DNA of 48,019 bases from Candidatus Zixiibacteriota bacterium. GTDB lineage: Bacteria; Zixibacteria; MSB-5A5; WJJR01; JAJRUJ01. The DNA is taken from NCBI GenBank assembly GCA_024277855.1, contig JAJRUJ010000067.1:1-48019 (forward strand). The letters are read 5' to 3'. Positions 8,784-17,708 of the stretch are shown here, in pieces. A program made the translations under genes and the position numbers. Every line of letters starts with the position of its first letter. The stretch's first letter is position 1. The notes under the pieces are model-generated. The model did no database searches, was not told where the DNA came from, and saw only the letters and a program-made list of their open reading frames with translations.

Positions 8784-9645
8784 GCTGAAGCTCACCTGCT
8801 TTTTTCTGAACGTCCGTGACCAATGTCCGCAACGATTTTTCATCTCCCCGGACAATCAACCGGGTAATTTCTGTCAATTCCGCGATAAGCTCATCGACTA
8901 CTCCGGAGATGTTATGTGGATTGGTCATGAACATATCGACGATCAATTCCGGTGCTGAGGCGGCGACTCGGGTCGCGCTCCTGAAACTCCCGCCGATCAG
9001 GTCTCCGAGTGCGGGTGCATGCTCGGCATAATTTTGGGCCAGCCGCAGCAGGGCGAGGGAGAACAGATAAGGGAGATTGCTGGTCAGGGCAATCTGCCGG
9101 TCGTGCTCGGCCGCCGGCAATACCAGCGGCTTGGCGGCTAATCCACAAATGAGCTCTTCCAGCCGCGCCACCAAAACCGGCGGAGTATGGTCAGTCGGGG
9201 TCAATACGAATGTTGTCTCACGAAATTTATCGCGGGACGCGGCCGCCAGTCCCCGACCTTCATTGCCCGCCAATGGGTGACCACCGAGGAATTTATCCTC
9301 CAGGCCCAATTCTGCCACCCGGCGCAGGATTTCGGTCTTGGCGCCGCCGACGTCGAAAATTACCGTGTTGTCGTTGATCTCCGGGGCAATTACCGGTAAG
9401 AGACTAATTATCCCCCGCAGCGGTACCGCGAGAATAACCAAATCGACAAGCGGCAGACCTTCGTCGATTGACGAAACCGCGCGGTCGATTACCCGGCGCC
9501 TGACGGCCTTTTCGCGAACCACCGGGTCAAGATCATAACCGATGACCTCAGAGACCAGCCGCCCCGCGACGAGATCAAGCCCCAGCGATCCGCCGATCTG
9601 CCCCAGGCCGATCAACAACACGGCCATGTCTTGCAGTTTTTTCAT
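8776..9645 (-). CDS. tyrA: prephenate/arogenate dehydrogenase
   Basis: 289 residues, a single-domain TyrA that oxidatively decarboxylates prephenate (or arogenate) on the Tyr branch. The Rossmann motif is LLIGLGQIGGSLGLDLV at residues ~10-26, then VILAVPLRGI and GGHPLAGNEGRGLAAA, which holds the catalytic His. AEHDRQIALTSNLPYLFSLAL matches the conserved dimer-helix motif, usually SHLP, here SNLP. No ACT domain or chorismate mutase fusion; the mutase is a separate gene two positions upstream. ATG 9645 overlaps the DAHP synthase stop. Substrate and cofactor preference cannot be read safely from sequence. Confidence 0.93.
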   Translation of the reverse strand: MKKLQDMAVLLIGLGQIGGSLGLDLVAGRLVSEVIGYDLDPVVREKAVRRRVIDRAVSSIDEGLPLVDLVILAVPLRGIISLLPVIAPEINDNTVIFDVGGAKTEILRRVAELGLEDKFLGGHPLAGNEGRGLAAASRDKFRETTFVLTPTDHTPPVLVARLEELICGLAAKPLVLPAAEHDRQIALTSNLPYLFSLALLRLAQNYAEHAPALGDLIGGSFRSATRVAASAPELIVDMFMTNPHNISGVVDELIAELTEITRLIVRGDEKSLRTLVTDVQKKAGELQRG

Positions 9646-10661
9646 AAACCGCGACCTACCGCCTCGGCGATCTGCCCCAACCCGGCCATCAACTCCACAA
9701 ATTCCTCCGGGTGTAAACTTTGCGCTCCATCGGAAAGGGCTTTCTCCGGTTCGGGATGGACTTCGATAATCAGCCCGTCGGCTCCGGCGGCGATTGCGCT
9801 TTTGGAAACCGGCGCGACCAGGTCACGCTGGCCGGTCGCATGGCTGGGATCGACAATGACCGGGAGGTGGCTGAGTTTTTTGATTATCGGAACCGCAGAA
9901 ATATCAAGGGTGTTGCGCGTGTATTTTTCAAAACTGCGGATGCCCCGCTCGCAGAGTATCACGTTTGGATTCCCCTTAGCGAGGATGTATTCTGCGGCCA
10001 TTAACAGCTCTTCAATCGTGGACATCAAACCGCGTTTCAGCAGGATCGGTTTGGTGGTTCTACCGACTGCTTCCAACAGTGGATAGTTTTGCATATTGCG
10101 GGCGCCAACCTGCATAATATCGGCGTAGGCCGCAACCAAATCGACCGTTTGGGGCGACATCACCTCGGTAACAATGGCCAGCCCGGTTTTTTCCGAAGCC
10201 ATTTTGAGGATTTTCAGTCCTTCCTCCCCCAGTCCCTGGAAGCTATAGGGGGAGGTTCGCGGTTTGAAGGCACCGCCCCGCAAAACTTTGGCCCCGGCGG
10301 CAGCCACTGCCTCGGCGGCGGCCAGGGTTTGTTCGGCCGATTCAACAGCACAGGGACCGGCCATGATCACTACATCATTATCGCCGCCGATTCTCGTGCC
10401 GTCCAAAACCACAACCGTCGATTCGCTTTTGAATTCACGGCTGGCTTGTTTAAACGGCTGAAGAATCGGCACAACATTTTCGACCCCCGGCAGGACCAGG
10501 AAGATTTCCGGATCGAGATGTTTTTCACTGCCGAGTACGCCGACGATGCTCTTTTTTTCGCCCCGGGAAAGATGCGGTTCAAAACCCAGTTCCCGCACTT
10601 TTTTGATTACCACGCCGACTTCTTTGGCGTTGGCGGAAGATTTCATTACGACGATCATCAT
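9642..10661 (-). CDS. aroF: DAHP synthase, type I-beta with N-terminal ferredoxin-like regulatory domain
   Basis: 339 residues. It condenses erythrose-4-phosphate with PEP, the entry step of the pathway. Residues ~1-70 form a small alpha/beta domain (MIVVMKSSANAKEVGVVIKK...) as in the Thermotoga-type enzymes, where it mediates feedback inhibition by aromatic amino acids. The catalytic barrel carries IMAGPCAVES, RGGAFKPRTSPYSFQG, GARNMQNYPLLE, LCERGIRSFE and VIVDPSHATGQRD; the Cys, His, Glu and Asp metal ligands expected for the KDOPS-like group are in these motifs. ATG 10661 overlaps the mutase stop. Placing the pathway's entry enzyme inside the trp operon makes it subject to Trp attenuation. 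Confidence 0.95.
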   Translation of the reverse strand: MMIVVMKSSANAKEVGVVIKKVRELGFEPHLSRGEKKSIVGVLGSEKHLDPEIFLVLPGVENVVPILQPFKQASREFKSESTVVVLDGTRIGGDNDVVIMAGPCAVESAEQTLAAAEAVAAAGAKVLRGGAFKPRTSPYSFQGLGEEGLKILKMASEKTGLAIVTEVMSPQTVDLVAAYADIMQVGARNMQNYPLLEAVGRTTKPILLKRGLMSTIEELLMAAEYILAKGNPNVILCERGIRSFEKYTRNTLDISAVPIIKKLSHLPVIVDPSHATGQRDLVAPVSKSAIAAGADGLIIEVHPEPEKALSDGAQSLHPEEFVELMAGLGQIAEAVGRGL

Positions 10662-11032
10662 GAATTTCCTCCCTGCAGGTCGGGTCGGAGCCGGGCCGTT
10701 TCGCCCACGTACTGATGTTTGATCTGCTGTTGGGTAAGATCAGTATTAACCTGGAGTAAGATCCGGATGACACCGGCCATACTGCCCGGAACATCAATTT
10801 CCCGTGCGCACATCAACGGCACCATCTGCCAGCCAAAATCCCGTGTGGCGCAGGCCGGAAACTCGGCGTCCAAATCGGGCGATACGGTAAAAAACACACT
10901 GGCAATATCCTCGGTGTGTACCTGGTTTGCCGTAAGCAGCAAATCAAGTAATTCGCGAGTGGCGGCGGATATTTCCTCTTTCGTGTTGTTTTTCACTTTG
11001 ATCGCGCCTCTGATGCCGCGCACACTACTCAT
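10658..11032 (-). CDS. aroH: chorismate mutase, AroH class
   Basis: 124 residues, the length of the trimeric AroH-type mutase (Bacillus subtilis style), which rearranges chorismate to prephenate. Matching motifs are VRGIRGAIKVKNNTKEEI (with the first active-site Arg), SVFFTVSPDLDAEFPA, MVPLMCAREIDVPGSM and the C-terminal YVGETARLRPDL. The frame is open further upstream, but that part overlaps trpA; ATG 11032 gives the standard N-terminus and overlaps the trpA stop by 8 bases. It supplies the Tyr (and Phe) branch within an operon headed by Trp genes. No fused regulatory domain. Confidence 0.94.
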   Translation of the reverse strand: MSSVRGIRGAIKVKNNTKEEISAATRELLDLLLTANQVHTEDIASVFFTVSPDLDAEFPACATRDFGWQMVPLMCAREIDVPGSMAGVIRILLQVNTDLTQQQIKHQYVGETARLRPDLQGGNS

Positions 11033-11825
11033 GGTCGATTCCTTCTCGTATTCGGTGGAGAAACGCGCCAATATTGTTGATGGTTTTACGAGAGCCGTTT
11101 GTCCGGCGGACAATGTTTATAATCGCGCTGCCGATGATTACCCCGTCAGCCGCTCGGGAAAGTTCACGCGCCTGTGCCGGTGTGGAAATACCAAATCCGA
11201 CACAAACCGGGAGCGGGCTTTCCTGTTTTACCTTACCAATCCAGCGAGTGAGACCGCGCGAAAATGTCTGCTGCGTGCCGGTCACCCCGGTGACCGAAAC
11301 CAGGTAAACAAAACCGCGAGACCGGCGGATAATCTGTTTACGACGGGCCGGGGGAGAGGTGCGGGCAACCAGGTGAATCAGATCGAGATGATGATCGCGA
11401 CACACCTGTTCGACCTCGCTGGCCTCCTCCCAGATCAGATCGGGGACAATCAGCCCGGAGACACCCGCACGGTAGGCGCGTTCGGCGAATCGGCTCAAAC
11501 CATAGGCGCGAATCGGATTGTAGTAACTCATCAAAACCAGCGGGACCGGGATTGAAGAGTTGGCCGCTCGCAATGATTGCAGCGTCCGGTCGATGGTTAC
11601 CCCGGCGGTCAACGCCTGTTGCGAGGCCTGTTGGATAACCGGGCCGTCAGCCAACGGATCGGAAAAAGGAATCCCGACTTCGATAATATCCGCGCCGGAG
11701 AGCACGAATTGATCCAGTGCCCGTCGAAACAGTTTTTGATCGGGATACCCGGAGGTCAAAAACGGGATCAACGCCTTGCGTTTTTTGGCCGCGCAGGAGG
11801 CGAATGTTTGGGCAATTGAGGTCAT
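11025..11825 (-). CDS. trpA: tryptophan synthase alpha subunit
   Basis: 266 residues. It cleaves indole-3-glycerol phosphate to indole and glyceraldehyde-3-phosphate, passing indole to TrpB. The catalytic Glu and Asp are in [17 protein letters not shown] (residues ~48-64), followed by [23 protein letters not shown], and phosphate-binding [29 protein letters not shown] given in two stretches across residues ~205-235. It ends in TAG at 11025-11027 at the normal length for the family, which shows that TAG works as a stop in this genome. The ATG overlaps the trpB stop by four bases. Confidence 0.97.
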   Translation of the reverse strand: MTSIAQTFASCAAKKRKALIPFLTSGYPDQKLFRRALDQFVLSGADIIEVGIPFSDPLADGPVIQQASQQALTAGVTIDRTLQSLRAANSSIPVPLVLMSYYNPIRAYGLSRFAERAYRAGVSGLIVPDLIWEEASEVEQVCRDHHLDLIHLVARTSPPARRKQIIRRSRGFVYLVSVTGVTGTQQTFSRGLTRWIGKVKQESPLPVCVGFGISTPAQARELSRAADGVIIGSAIINIVRRTNGSRKTINNIGAFLHRIREGIDHE

Positions 11826-13072
11826 GCCGCCCTCGTCTTCCCGGCCCGACCGTTCTTGTTGTTTTTTCCGGGCCGAGCCTTTGTCTGTTCCAGTGACCGT
11901 TTGACCGACGAATTGGCGAGGTCCTTATCGCCACGTCCGGAGAGATTGACCACGATAATCGCCGAGGACATTACTTTTCGCGCAGTTTTACGGACATAGG
12001 CCAGAGCAAAAGACGATTCCAACGCGGGGATAATCCCCTCGTATTCAGCCAGTTCGGTGAAGGCCCGCAGGGCCTCAGCATCGGTCACCGAAACGTAATC
12101 GACCCGGCCGTTATCTTTGAGGAAACTGTGCTCCGGCCCGACACCGGGGTAATCCAGTCCGGCGGCAATTGAATGGGTGGCCTGTACCTGACCATGGCGA
12201 TCCTGCAATAAATAGCTCAAACTGCCGTGTAAAACGCCCGGCCGGCCTTTGCTCAATGTCGCCGCGTGCAGGTGAGTGTTCAGGCCATTGCCCGCCGATT
12301 CTACGCCAACCAACTTTACTGCGGTATCGTCGATGAATCGATGGAAAATGCCGATGGCATTGCTGCCGCCGCCGACACAGGCGACAACCATATCCGGCAG
12401 CCGTTTTTCCCGGCGTTTTATCTGCGTCCTTGCTTCCCGGCCGATTACCGCCTGAAAATCCCGCACCATGATCGGGTAAGGATGCGGTCCGACTACCGAG
12501 CCGATGATATAATGGGTAGACCGGACATTGGTCACCCAGTCGCGGATCGCCTCGTTTGTTGCGTCTTTCAGGGTGCGGCTGCCCGAGTCGACCGGGACAA
12601 CTTCGGCATTGAGCAGTTCCATCCGGGAAACATTCGGGGCATGCCGTTCCATATCCTCGCGGCCCATATAGATCGTGCAACGACAACCGAACAGCGACGC
12701 CACCGTGGCCACCGCCACGCCATGCTGGCCCGCCCCGGTTTCGGCGATAATCCGTTTTTTACCCATCCGGTCGGCCAGGAGGGCCTGGCCCAGGCAGTTA
12801 TTAATCTTATGCGCGCCGGTGTGAGCCAGGTCTTCGCGCTTGAGAAAGATGCGCGCGCCGCGATACTTCCGGGTCAGCCGCCGGGCATAATATAACGGGG
12901 TTGGTCGACCGGCATAGGTCTGCAACAATTCACGCAACTCGCCCCGGAAATTTCGGTCCCGCCGCGCCCGGCGATATTCTCTTTCGAGTTCCTCCAACGC
13001 CGCCATCAGCGTTTCAGGAACGAAGCGGCCGCCGTATGCGCCGAAATAGCCGCGCCTGTTCGGTTGTCCCAC
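11822..13072 (-). CDS. trpB: tryptophan synthase beta subunit
   Basis: 416 residues. A PLP enzyme that joins indole and serine to make tryptophan. HTGAHKINN holds the PLP Lys, and [29 protein letters not shown] (phosphate cup) and [13 protein letters not shown] all match. It is the TrpB1 type that pairs with TrpA. The last ~25 residues after [13 protein letters not shown] are a basic, low-complexity tail not usual in the family. Start is GTG 13072 with GAGGT six bases ahead, which is convincing although it puts the start 67 bases inside trpF. Its stop overlaps trpA. Confidence 0.96.
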   Translation of the reverse strand: MGQPNRRGYFGAYGGRFVPETLMAALEELEREYRRARRDRNFRGELRELLQTYAGRPTPLYYARRLTRKYRGARIFLKREDLAHTGAHKINNCLGQALLADRMGKKRIIAETGAGQHGVAVATVASLFGCRCTIYMGREDMERHAPNVSRMELLNAEVVPVDSGSRTLKDATNEAIRDWVTNVRSTHYIIGSVVGPHPYPIMVRDFQAVIGREARTQIKRREKRLPDMVVACVGGGSNAIGIFHRFIDDTAVKLVGVESAGNGLNTHLHAATLSKGRPGVLHGSLSYLLQDRHGQVQATHSIAAGLDYPGVGPEHSFLKDNGRVDYVSVTDAEALRAFTELAEYEGIIPALESSFALAYVRKTARKVMSSAIIVVNLSGRGDKDLANSSVKRSLEQTKARPGKNNKNGRAGKTRAA

Positions 13073-13674
13073 TTTTGTACCTCGTGGATAAATTGCTTCA
13101 GTTTAACATGATCTTTACGGCCGGGTTCTATTTCCAGACCGCTGCCGGCGTCGACAGCAAACGGCCGGGCAATCGAAAGGGCCTCTGCTACATTAATATC
13201 GTCAAGTCCGCCGGAGAGGATGACTCGCCCATGCCGTGCCGCTTTTCGGGCAATCTGCCAATTAAAACTCCGGCCGGTTCCGCCTCGGGCCTGCTTGTCG
13301 AATGTGTCTAAAAGAAAATGAGGCAGACCGAACGATTCAATTTCGGTGAGCACGCTCTCGTCCTTAACCCGAAACGCCTTGATGATCGGTATTGATAATT
13401 GTTCGAGATATCCGCAATCTTCGTCTCCATGCAATTGTACCGCATTCAAACCGCAGTCGGTAAATAGAGTTTTCACGGTTTCGATGGATTCATTGACAAA
13501 AACGCCGATTTTGGTCATAAACGGGGGCAACTGTCGGATAATTTCTTGTGCAGCTTCGGGCGACACCCGACGCGGGCTTTCGGCAAAGATAAAGCCCAGG
13601 GCGTGTGCGCCTAACTCGGTCGCCGCCAAAGCGTCGGCAAGATTGGTGATACCGCAGATTTTAATTCTGGTCAT
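13006..13674 (-). CDS. trpF: phosphoribosylanthranilate isomerase
   Basis: 222 residues. It catalyses the Amadori rearrangement of phosphoribosylanthranilate. [12 protein letters not shown] has the catalytic Cys; [43 protein letters not shown] (catalytic Asp) and [14 protein letters not shown] follow, then [19 protein letters not shown] at the phosphate site. The fold should end near IHEVQK, but the frame runs ~22 residues further into trpB, giving a tail with no family counterpart and a 67-base overlap. I chose ATG 13674 over TTG 13677. It overlaps the end of trpC by 14 bases. Confidence 0.93.
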   Translation of the reverse strand: MTRIKICGITNLADALAATELGAHALGFIFAESPRRVSPEAAQEIIRQLPPFMTKIGVFVNESIETVKTLFTDCGLNAVQLHGDEDCGYLEQLSIPIIKAFRVKDESVLTEIESFGLPHFLLDTFDKQARGGTGRSFNWQIARKAARHGRVILSGGLDDINVAEALSIARPFAVDAGSGLEIEPGRKDHVKLKQFIHEVQKWDNRTGAAISAHTAAASFLKR

Positions 13675-14455
13675 CAATGCCCCCGATTAACTCGCGGATT
13701 TTTTCACCCGGATCCGGGCTGGTGACAATTGCCTCGCCGACCAATGCGCCGTCGATATGCCAAGCCGCCAGACGTCTGATATCTGCGCGAGTTGAAATAC
13801 CGCTTTCGCTGATGCAGGCAATCTCGGGTGGGATCAATTCACGGAGCGCTTCGGTCGTCTTCAAATCGACAGTAAACGTCGTCAGGTCCCGGTTGTTAAT
13901 CCCGATGATTTCCGGATCGACCGTTAACGCCTGTTCGACCTCATCAGCCGAATGAACCTCGATAAGTACTTCCAGCCCGATTCGCCTGGCCAGGCCATGC
14001 AATTTGTGCAGTTCCTCGACCGAAAGAATCGCCACGATCAATAAAATGGCGTCCGCGCCGATTTGCCGGCTCTCGTAAACCTGCGATTCCGCCAAGATGA
14101 AATCCTTGCGCAGGACGGGCAGGTTCGTGTGCTGTTTCGCTTTGCGTAAATCGGCGACCGAACCGGCAAAAAACTCATCATCGGTCAGCACCGAAATGGC
14201 GCTCGCCCCGGCACGGGTATACCGGTCGGCCAACTCGGCGGCCGACAGATCGAGTCGCAGGTCGCCTTTCGACGGTGAACGCCGTTTGATCTCGGCAATC
14301 ACCGCGACCCCCGGCGCGCGTATAAGGCCCTCCTTGAGACTGCGCACGGGCGGCATCTGTGGCAGATCGGCCGTCGTCGGAGCGAGATCGGTGACCGTCG
14401 AGGCCAGTTGCCGCCGCTTGTGGGCCACGATCTTATCCAGCATGCTCGAACTCAT
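13661..14455 (-). CDS. trpC: indole-3-glycerol phosphate synthase
   Basis: 264 residues. It closes the indole ring from carboxyphenylaminodeoxyribulose phosphate. The catalytic set is clear: EIKRRSPSKGDLR (Glu, Lys), DEFFAGSVADLRK, VLRKDFILAESQVYESR (Lys), LIEVHSADEVEQAL, GINNRDLTTFTVDL, ISESGISTRADI and GALVGEAIVTSPDPG. It is a stand-alone enzyme, not fused to TrpF as in enterics. ATG 14455 overlaps trpD by 23 bases; an ATG at 14443 is a second possible start just four codons later and neither has a clear ribosome site. It ends in TAA inside trpF. Confidence 0.96.
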   Translation of the reverse strand: MSSSMLDKIVAHKRRQLASTVTDLAPTTADLPQMPPVRSLKEGLIRAPGVAVIAEIKRRSPSKGDLRLDLSAAELADRYTRAGASAISVLTDDEFFAGSVADLRKAKQHTNLPVLRKDFILAESQVYESRQIGADAILLIVAILSVEELHKLHGLARRIGLEVLIEVHSADEVEQALTVDPEIIGINNRDLTTFTVDLKTTEALRELIPPEIACISESGISTRADIRRLAAWHIDGALVGEAIVTSPDPGEKIRELIGGIDDQN

Positions 14456-15458
14456 TGCTCAATTGGATATAGTCATTCAACGCCTGCAGGGCACGGCCGG
14501 AATCGATCCTTTCGGCCGCCAGGGCGATGCCATCGTCAATGTTCGCGGCCTGTTCGGCCACATAAAGCCCGACCCCGGCATTTAATAAAACGGTATCGCG
14601 TCGCGGCCCGGTCTCGCCGTTTAAAACTGTGAGCATAATTTCGGCGTTCTCCTCCGGCCCGCCGCCCCGGAGATCTTCGAGTGTACACGGCGAAAAGCCG
14701 TGTTCGGCCGGGTCAAGCATAAATGTGCTCAAGGAGCCGTTGGTCACGCTCGATACCCGGTTAAGACCGGCGGTCGTCAGTTCATCGACCTGCGCCAGGT
14801 TGTAGACAACATATGCTTTCTTGATGCCGATGTCTTTTGCCGCCACGGCAATCTTTTCGGTGTATTCCTCGCCGCAGACACCGATTAATTGATGGGTGGC
14901 AAAGGCCGGATTAGTCAACGGCCCGAGGAGATTAAAAATCGTCCGAAAACCCAACTCGGCGCGGGTCGGCGCGACATGTTTCATCGCCGGATGCAACAGT
15001 GGAGCAAATAAAAACCCGATCCCGACTTCGTCAATACAGCGCGACATCTCCTGCGGACGCAGGGAGATATTCGCGCCGAGCGACTTCAGGACATCGGCGC
15101 TTCCGCAACGGCTGGAAACCGATTTGTTTCCATGTTTCCCGATCGACAAGCCGCAACCGGCCAGGACAAATGCCGCTGTCGTCGAAATATTAAACGTCCC
15201 GGAGCCGTCGCCGCCGGTACCACAGTTGTCGAATAGTGTCTCCTGCTGATGCTCCACCCGGCGCACATTCTCGCGCATCGCCTGGGCCGCTCCGCTGATT
15301 TCCTCGGCGGTCTCGCCTTTTTGCCGCAAGGCGGTCAGAAACGCGGCAATCAGCGCCGGCGAGATCTCGCCGGTCATGATCTCGCCGAGTACCTGCTTGC
15401 TCTCGCCGGTGGTCAAATTCTGCCGGTCGAGTATTTTGTGCAATGCTTCGCGGATCAT
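14433..15458 (-). CDS. trpD: anthranilate phosphoribosyltransferase
   Basis: 341 residues. It transfers phosphoribose from PRPP to anthranilate. DNCGTGGDGSGTFNIST is the PRPP/anthranilate loop, followed by AGCGLSIGKHGNKSVSSRCG (KHGNxSxSS), LFAPLLHPAMKHVAPTRAEL, RTIFNLLGPLTNPA and GVCGEEYTEKIA. The DE-type metal site is seen in VYNLAQVDELTTAG. Start is ATG 15458 with GAGGT six bases ahead, three bases after the trpG stop. A separate gene, not fused to the trpG glutaminase as in E. coli. Confidence 0.97.
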   Translation of the reverse strand: MIREALHKILDRQNLTTGESKQVLGEIMTGEISPALIAAFLTALRQKGETAEEISGAAQAMRENVRRVEHQQETLFDNCGTGGDGSGTFNISTTAAFVLAGCGLSIGKHGNKSVSSRCGSADVLKSLGANISLRPQEMSRCIDEVGIGFLFAPLLHPAMKHVAPTRAELGFRTIFNLLGPLTNPAFATHQLIGVCGEEYTEKIAVAAKDIGIKKAYVVYNLAQVDELTTAGLNRVSSVTNGSLSTFMLDPAEHGFSPCTLEDLRGGGPEENAEIMLTVLNGETGPRRDTVLLNAGVGLYVAEQAANIDDGIALAAERIDSGRALQALNDYIQLSNEFEHAG

Positions 15459-15461
15459 CGC

Positions 15462-16028
15462 TTACCTCGAATTCAGGAAATTGCCGATCAGCATTTTGCC
15501 GTGTTCGGTCAGGACCGCCTCGGGATGAAACTGAACTCCTTCCACCGGCCGGTCTCTGAGTTGAATGGCCATTACCTCGCCGTCCATTGTCTGGGCGGTC
15601 ACTTTTATTGTATCGGGAAGTGAGTCTTCTTTGACGATCAACGAATGATACCGAGTCGCCTCAAACGGATTCGGCAAGCCCTGGAACACACCTTGGCCGG
15701 AATGATAGATTTGCGAGGTTTTACCGTGCATCAACCGGTCCGCCCGCGCAATCTCGCCGCCCATCGCCTGGGCAATACACTGATGCCCCAGGCAAACCCC
15801 AAACACCGGTATCTTGTCGGCGAAATGAGTCACCAGCTCACAGGAAATGCCGGCATCGTTCGGGCCTCCCGGACCGGGGGAGATAATCAGATGTGACGGC
15901 TGCAGAGCAATCGCCTGGTCGAGGGTGATTTCATCATTGCGAAACACTTCAAGAGATTTGCCTAACTCGCCGATGTATTGGACGAGGTTGTAGGTGAACG
16001 AATCGTAATTATCGATCATCAAAATCAT
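15462..16028 (-). CDS. trpG: anthranilate synthase component II (glutamine amidotransferase)
   Basis: 188 residues, a class I glutaminase supplying ammonia to TrpE. It starts MILMIDNYDSFTYNLVQYIG, has the oxyanion loop ISPGPGGPNDAG, the nucleophile Cys in FGVCLGHQCIAQAMGG, and the His-Glu pair in GVQFHPEAVLTEHG. It might also serve a p-aminobenzoate synthase, as such subunits often do; no pabB is seen here. The ATG overlaps the full-length trpE stop as TAATG, so its translation would normally be coupled to ribosomes finishing trpE, and premature termination in trpE could lower its expression. Confidence 0.95.
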   Translation of the reverse strand: MILMIDNYDSFTYNLVQYIGELGKSLEVFRNDEITLDQAIALQPSHLIISPGPGGPNDAGISCELVTHFADKIPVFGVCLGHQCIAQAMGGEIARADRLMHGKTSQIYHSGQGVFQGLPNPFEATRYHSLIVKEDSLPDTIKVTAQTMDGEVMAIQLRDRPVEGVQFHPEAVLTEHGKMLIGNFLNSR

Positions 16029-17491
16029 TAGAATCCACCTTCCGCCAGCTCGATGGCTTTCTGCAACGCCGCAAGTTTGTTGCGTGTTTCTTTGAATTCG
16101 TTTTTCGGCACAGAATCGGCGACAATCCCGGCCCCGGCCTGCAGAGAGTATTCTTTACCACGCATCAGGATTGTCCGGATGGTGATACACCAGTCGGTGT
16201 CACCGGTTAGACTGAAATACCCGACCGCCCCGGCATACGGGCCGCGTTTGATATTCTACAGTTTTTCGATTAGAGACATTGCCTTGATTTTGGGCGCACC
16301 GGAGACCGTCCAGGCGGGAAATGTCGCCCGGAAAAGATCAAACTGGTCGAGCCCGTCACGTAACGTACCCGTGACATTCGAGGTCAGATGCATGACATGC
16401 GAATAGCGTTCCATCTTCATAAAATCGGTTACCTTGACCGTGCCATAATTACAACAGCGACCGAGGTCGTTGCGTCCCAGGTCGACCAGCATCACATGTT
16501 CGGCCCGTTCTTTTTCATCGGCGAGCAGTTCTTCACCCAAGCGGCGGTCTTCCTCGTCATCCTTACTCCGGGGACGAGTCCCGGCAATCGGCCGCACCGT
16601 CGCCACGCGATCTTCCAACCGCACCAAGGCTTCCGGCGACGAGCCGATCATCTTCAGCTCAGCAAAGTCGAGGAAGAAGGTATAGGGTGACGGATTCAAC
16701 ATCCGCAGGGCGCGGTAAATCATAAACGGATCGGCGGCGGTCTCGCCGGAGAGACGTTGCGATAAAACCAGTTGAAAAATATCTCCGGCAAGGATGTGTT
16801 CTTTGGCCTGTAAGACAGCGTTGCAGAATTCGGCTTCGGTAAAATTGGAAATCACCGCGTTCTTGCCGGCCGACCCGTCAACCGGGTCGGGCAGGCGCAG
16901 CGGCATCCGCAGTGCGGCGACGATGTTGTCAAGTTTTTCATCGGCGTCGCTTTCGTTGCCGTCCTCGGCCAGGCACATTACCCGCAACCGTCGCTGCACA
17001 TGATCGAAAACCAACAGTGTGTCCACGAGGTAGAACACCGCCAGCGGCAGGCCCTGCGGGTCGGGAAGTTGATCGGGGATGCGTTCGAAGAAACGAACCA
17101 GATCATAGCTGATATACCCGACTGCCCCGCCAAGTAACCGCGGATGAGACGGCGGCATTGCCAGTTGCATCCGTTGCAGAATATCTTTGACTGCCGTTAG
17201 CGGCGATTTGCCGTTTGTGTGCGGGATCACTTGTTGGCCGGCGGCGTTGGCGATCGTCACGTTTTGTTGGTCGATGATGATCCGGGAGTCCGGCTGCAGA
17301 CAGATAAATGAATATCGCCCGACGATTGTCCCGCTTTCGACGCTTTCCAGCAGTATTTTTGCGCCACGGTCGCGCAGCTTAAGGAAAGCCGAAACCGGGG
17401 TTTCCAAGTCCGCGGGCATCTCACGCCCGACTACTTTCAACGTGCGAATTTCCCGGCCCGCGATCATTTCCGATTGCAGTGTCTTGTTCAT
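16028..17491 (-). pseudogene. trpE: anthranilate synthase component I interrupted by one in-frame amber codon
   Basis: The frame encodes TrpE, which makes anthranilate from chorismate. From ATG 17491 (GAGGAG about six bases ahead) it has the Trp-feedback motif LLESVESG, the QLVLSQRLSG and PSPYTFFLDF strands, IAGTRPRSKDDEEDR, DLGRNDLGRCC and FPAWTVSGAPKIKAMSLIEK. Codon 412 is TAG at 16256-16258. The same frame then continues for 75 codons with perfect family sequence, [40 protein letters not shown], to TAA at 16028 joined to trpG. The residue expected at the amber is usually Glu (IEKLENIKRGPY), so one G-to-T change (GAG to TAG) explains it. The lost part carries Mg- and substrate-binding residues, so the short form should be inactive. 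Nonsense mutation, strain variant, sequencing error or readthrough are all open. Confidence 0.9.
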
Positions 17492-17513
17492 ATGTCTCCT
17501 CGGTTTCGGCAAT

Positions 17514-17545
17514 AAAAAAACCCGCTATCACTGGCTGATAGCGGG
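17514..17545 (-). terminator. trp attenuator terminator hairpin
   Basis: Read on the minus strand, CCCGCTATCA (17545-17536), loop GCCAG, TGATAGCGGG (17530-17521) and then seven T (17520-17514): a perfect 10-bp stem with a U-tract. It lies between the leader peptide stop and the trpE ribosome site, the position of a classical attenuator. Formation would stop transcription before trpE. Confidence 0.9.
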
Positions 17546-17571
17546 CGGCAATTCCTTATTGTTATCGGCGT

Positions 17572-17685
17572 TTACAATGGAATTCTGATCGCACAGGATC
17601 CGCTATCAATATTTATGATATACCACCACCAATATCGGGCAAAGTCGTGGGCGGAACTGCTGAAGTTGGTTTGCATCATCTTCAT
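17572..17685 (-). CDS. trpL: trp operon leader peptide, 37 aa, with Trp-Trp-Trp
   Basis: A short frame from ATG 17685 to TAA 17572-17574 with AGGAG nine bases ahead of the start. It encodes 37 residues beginning MKMMQTNFSSS; codons 19-21 are three consecutive TGG at 17623-17631 (FARYWWWYIIN). Trp is rare, so three in a row upstream of trpE and ahead of a terminator hairpin marks a ribosome-sensing leader: the ribosome stalls there when charged tRNA-Trp is short. The promoter at 17709-17736 is at the right distance. The peptide itself probably has no other role. Confidence 0.9.
   Translation of the reverse strand: MKMMQTNFSSSAHDFARYWWWYIINIDSGSCAIRIPL
17600..17608 (-). promoter_or_regulatory. 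antiterminator segment of the trp leader
   Basis: On the minus strand this is TGATAGCGG, an exact copy of nine bases of the terminator's 3' arm (17530-17522). It can therefore pair with the terminator's 5' arm (CCGCTATCA at 17544-17536) and block the terminator. It begins 14 bases past the last Trp codon. A ribosome stalled on the Trp codons leaves it largely free; one that goes on to the leader stop passes over it. Pairing is seen in sequence; the mechanism is inferred from known trp attenuators. Confidence 0.75.
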
Positions 17686-17708
17686 TGCGATCAAACTCCT
17701 TAGAACAT

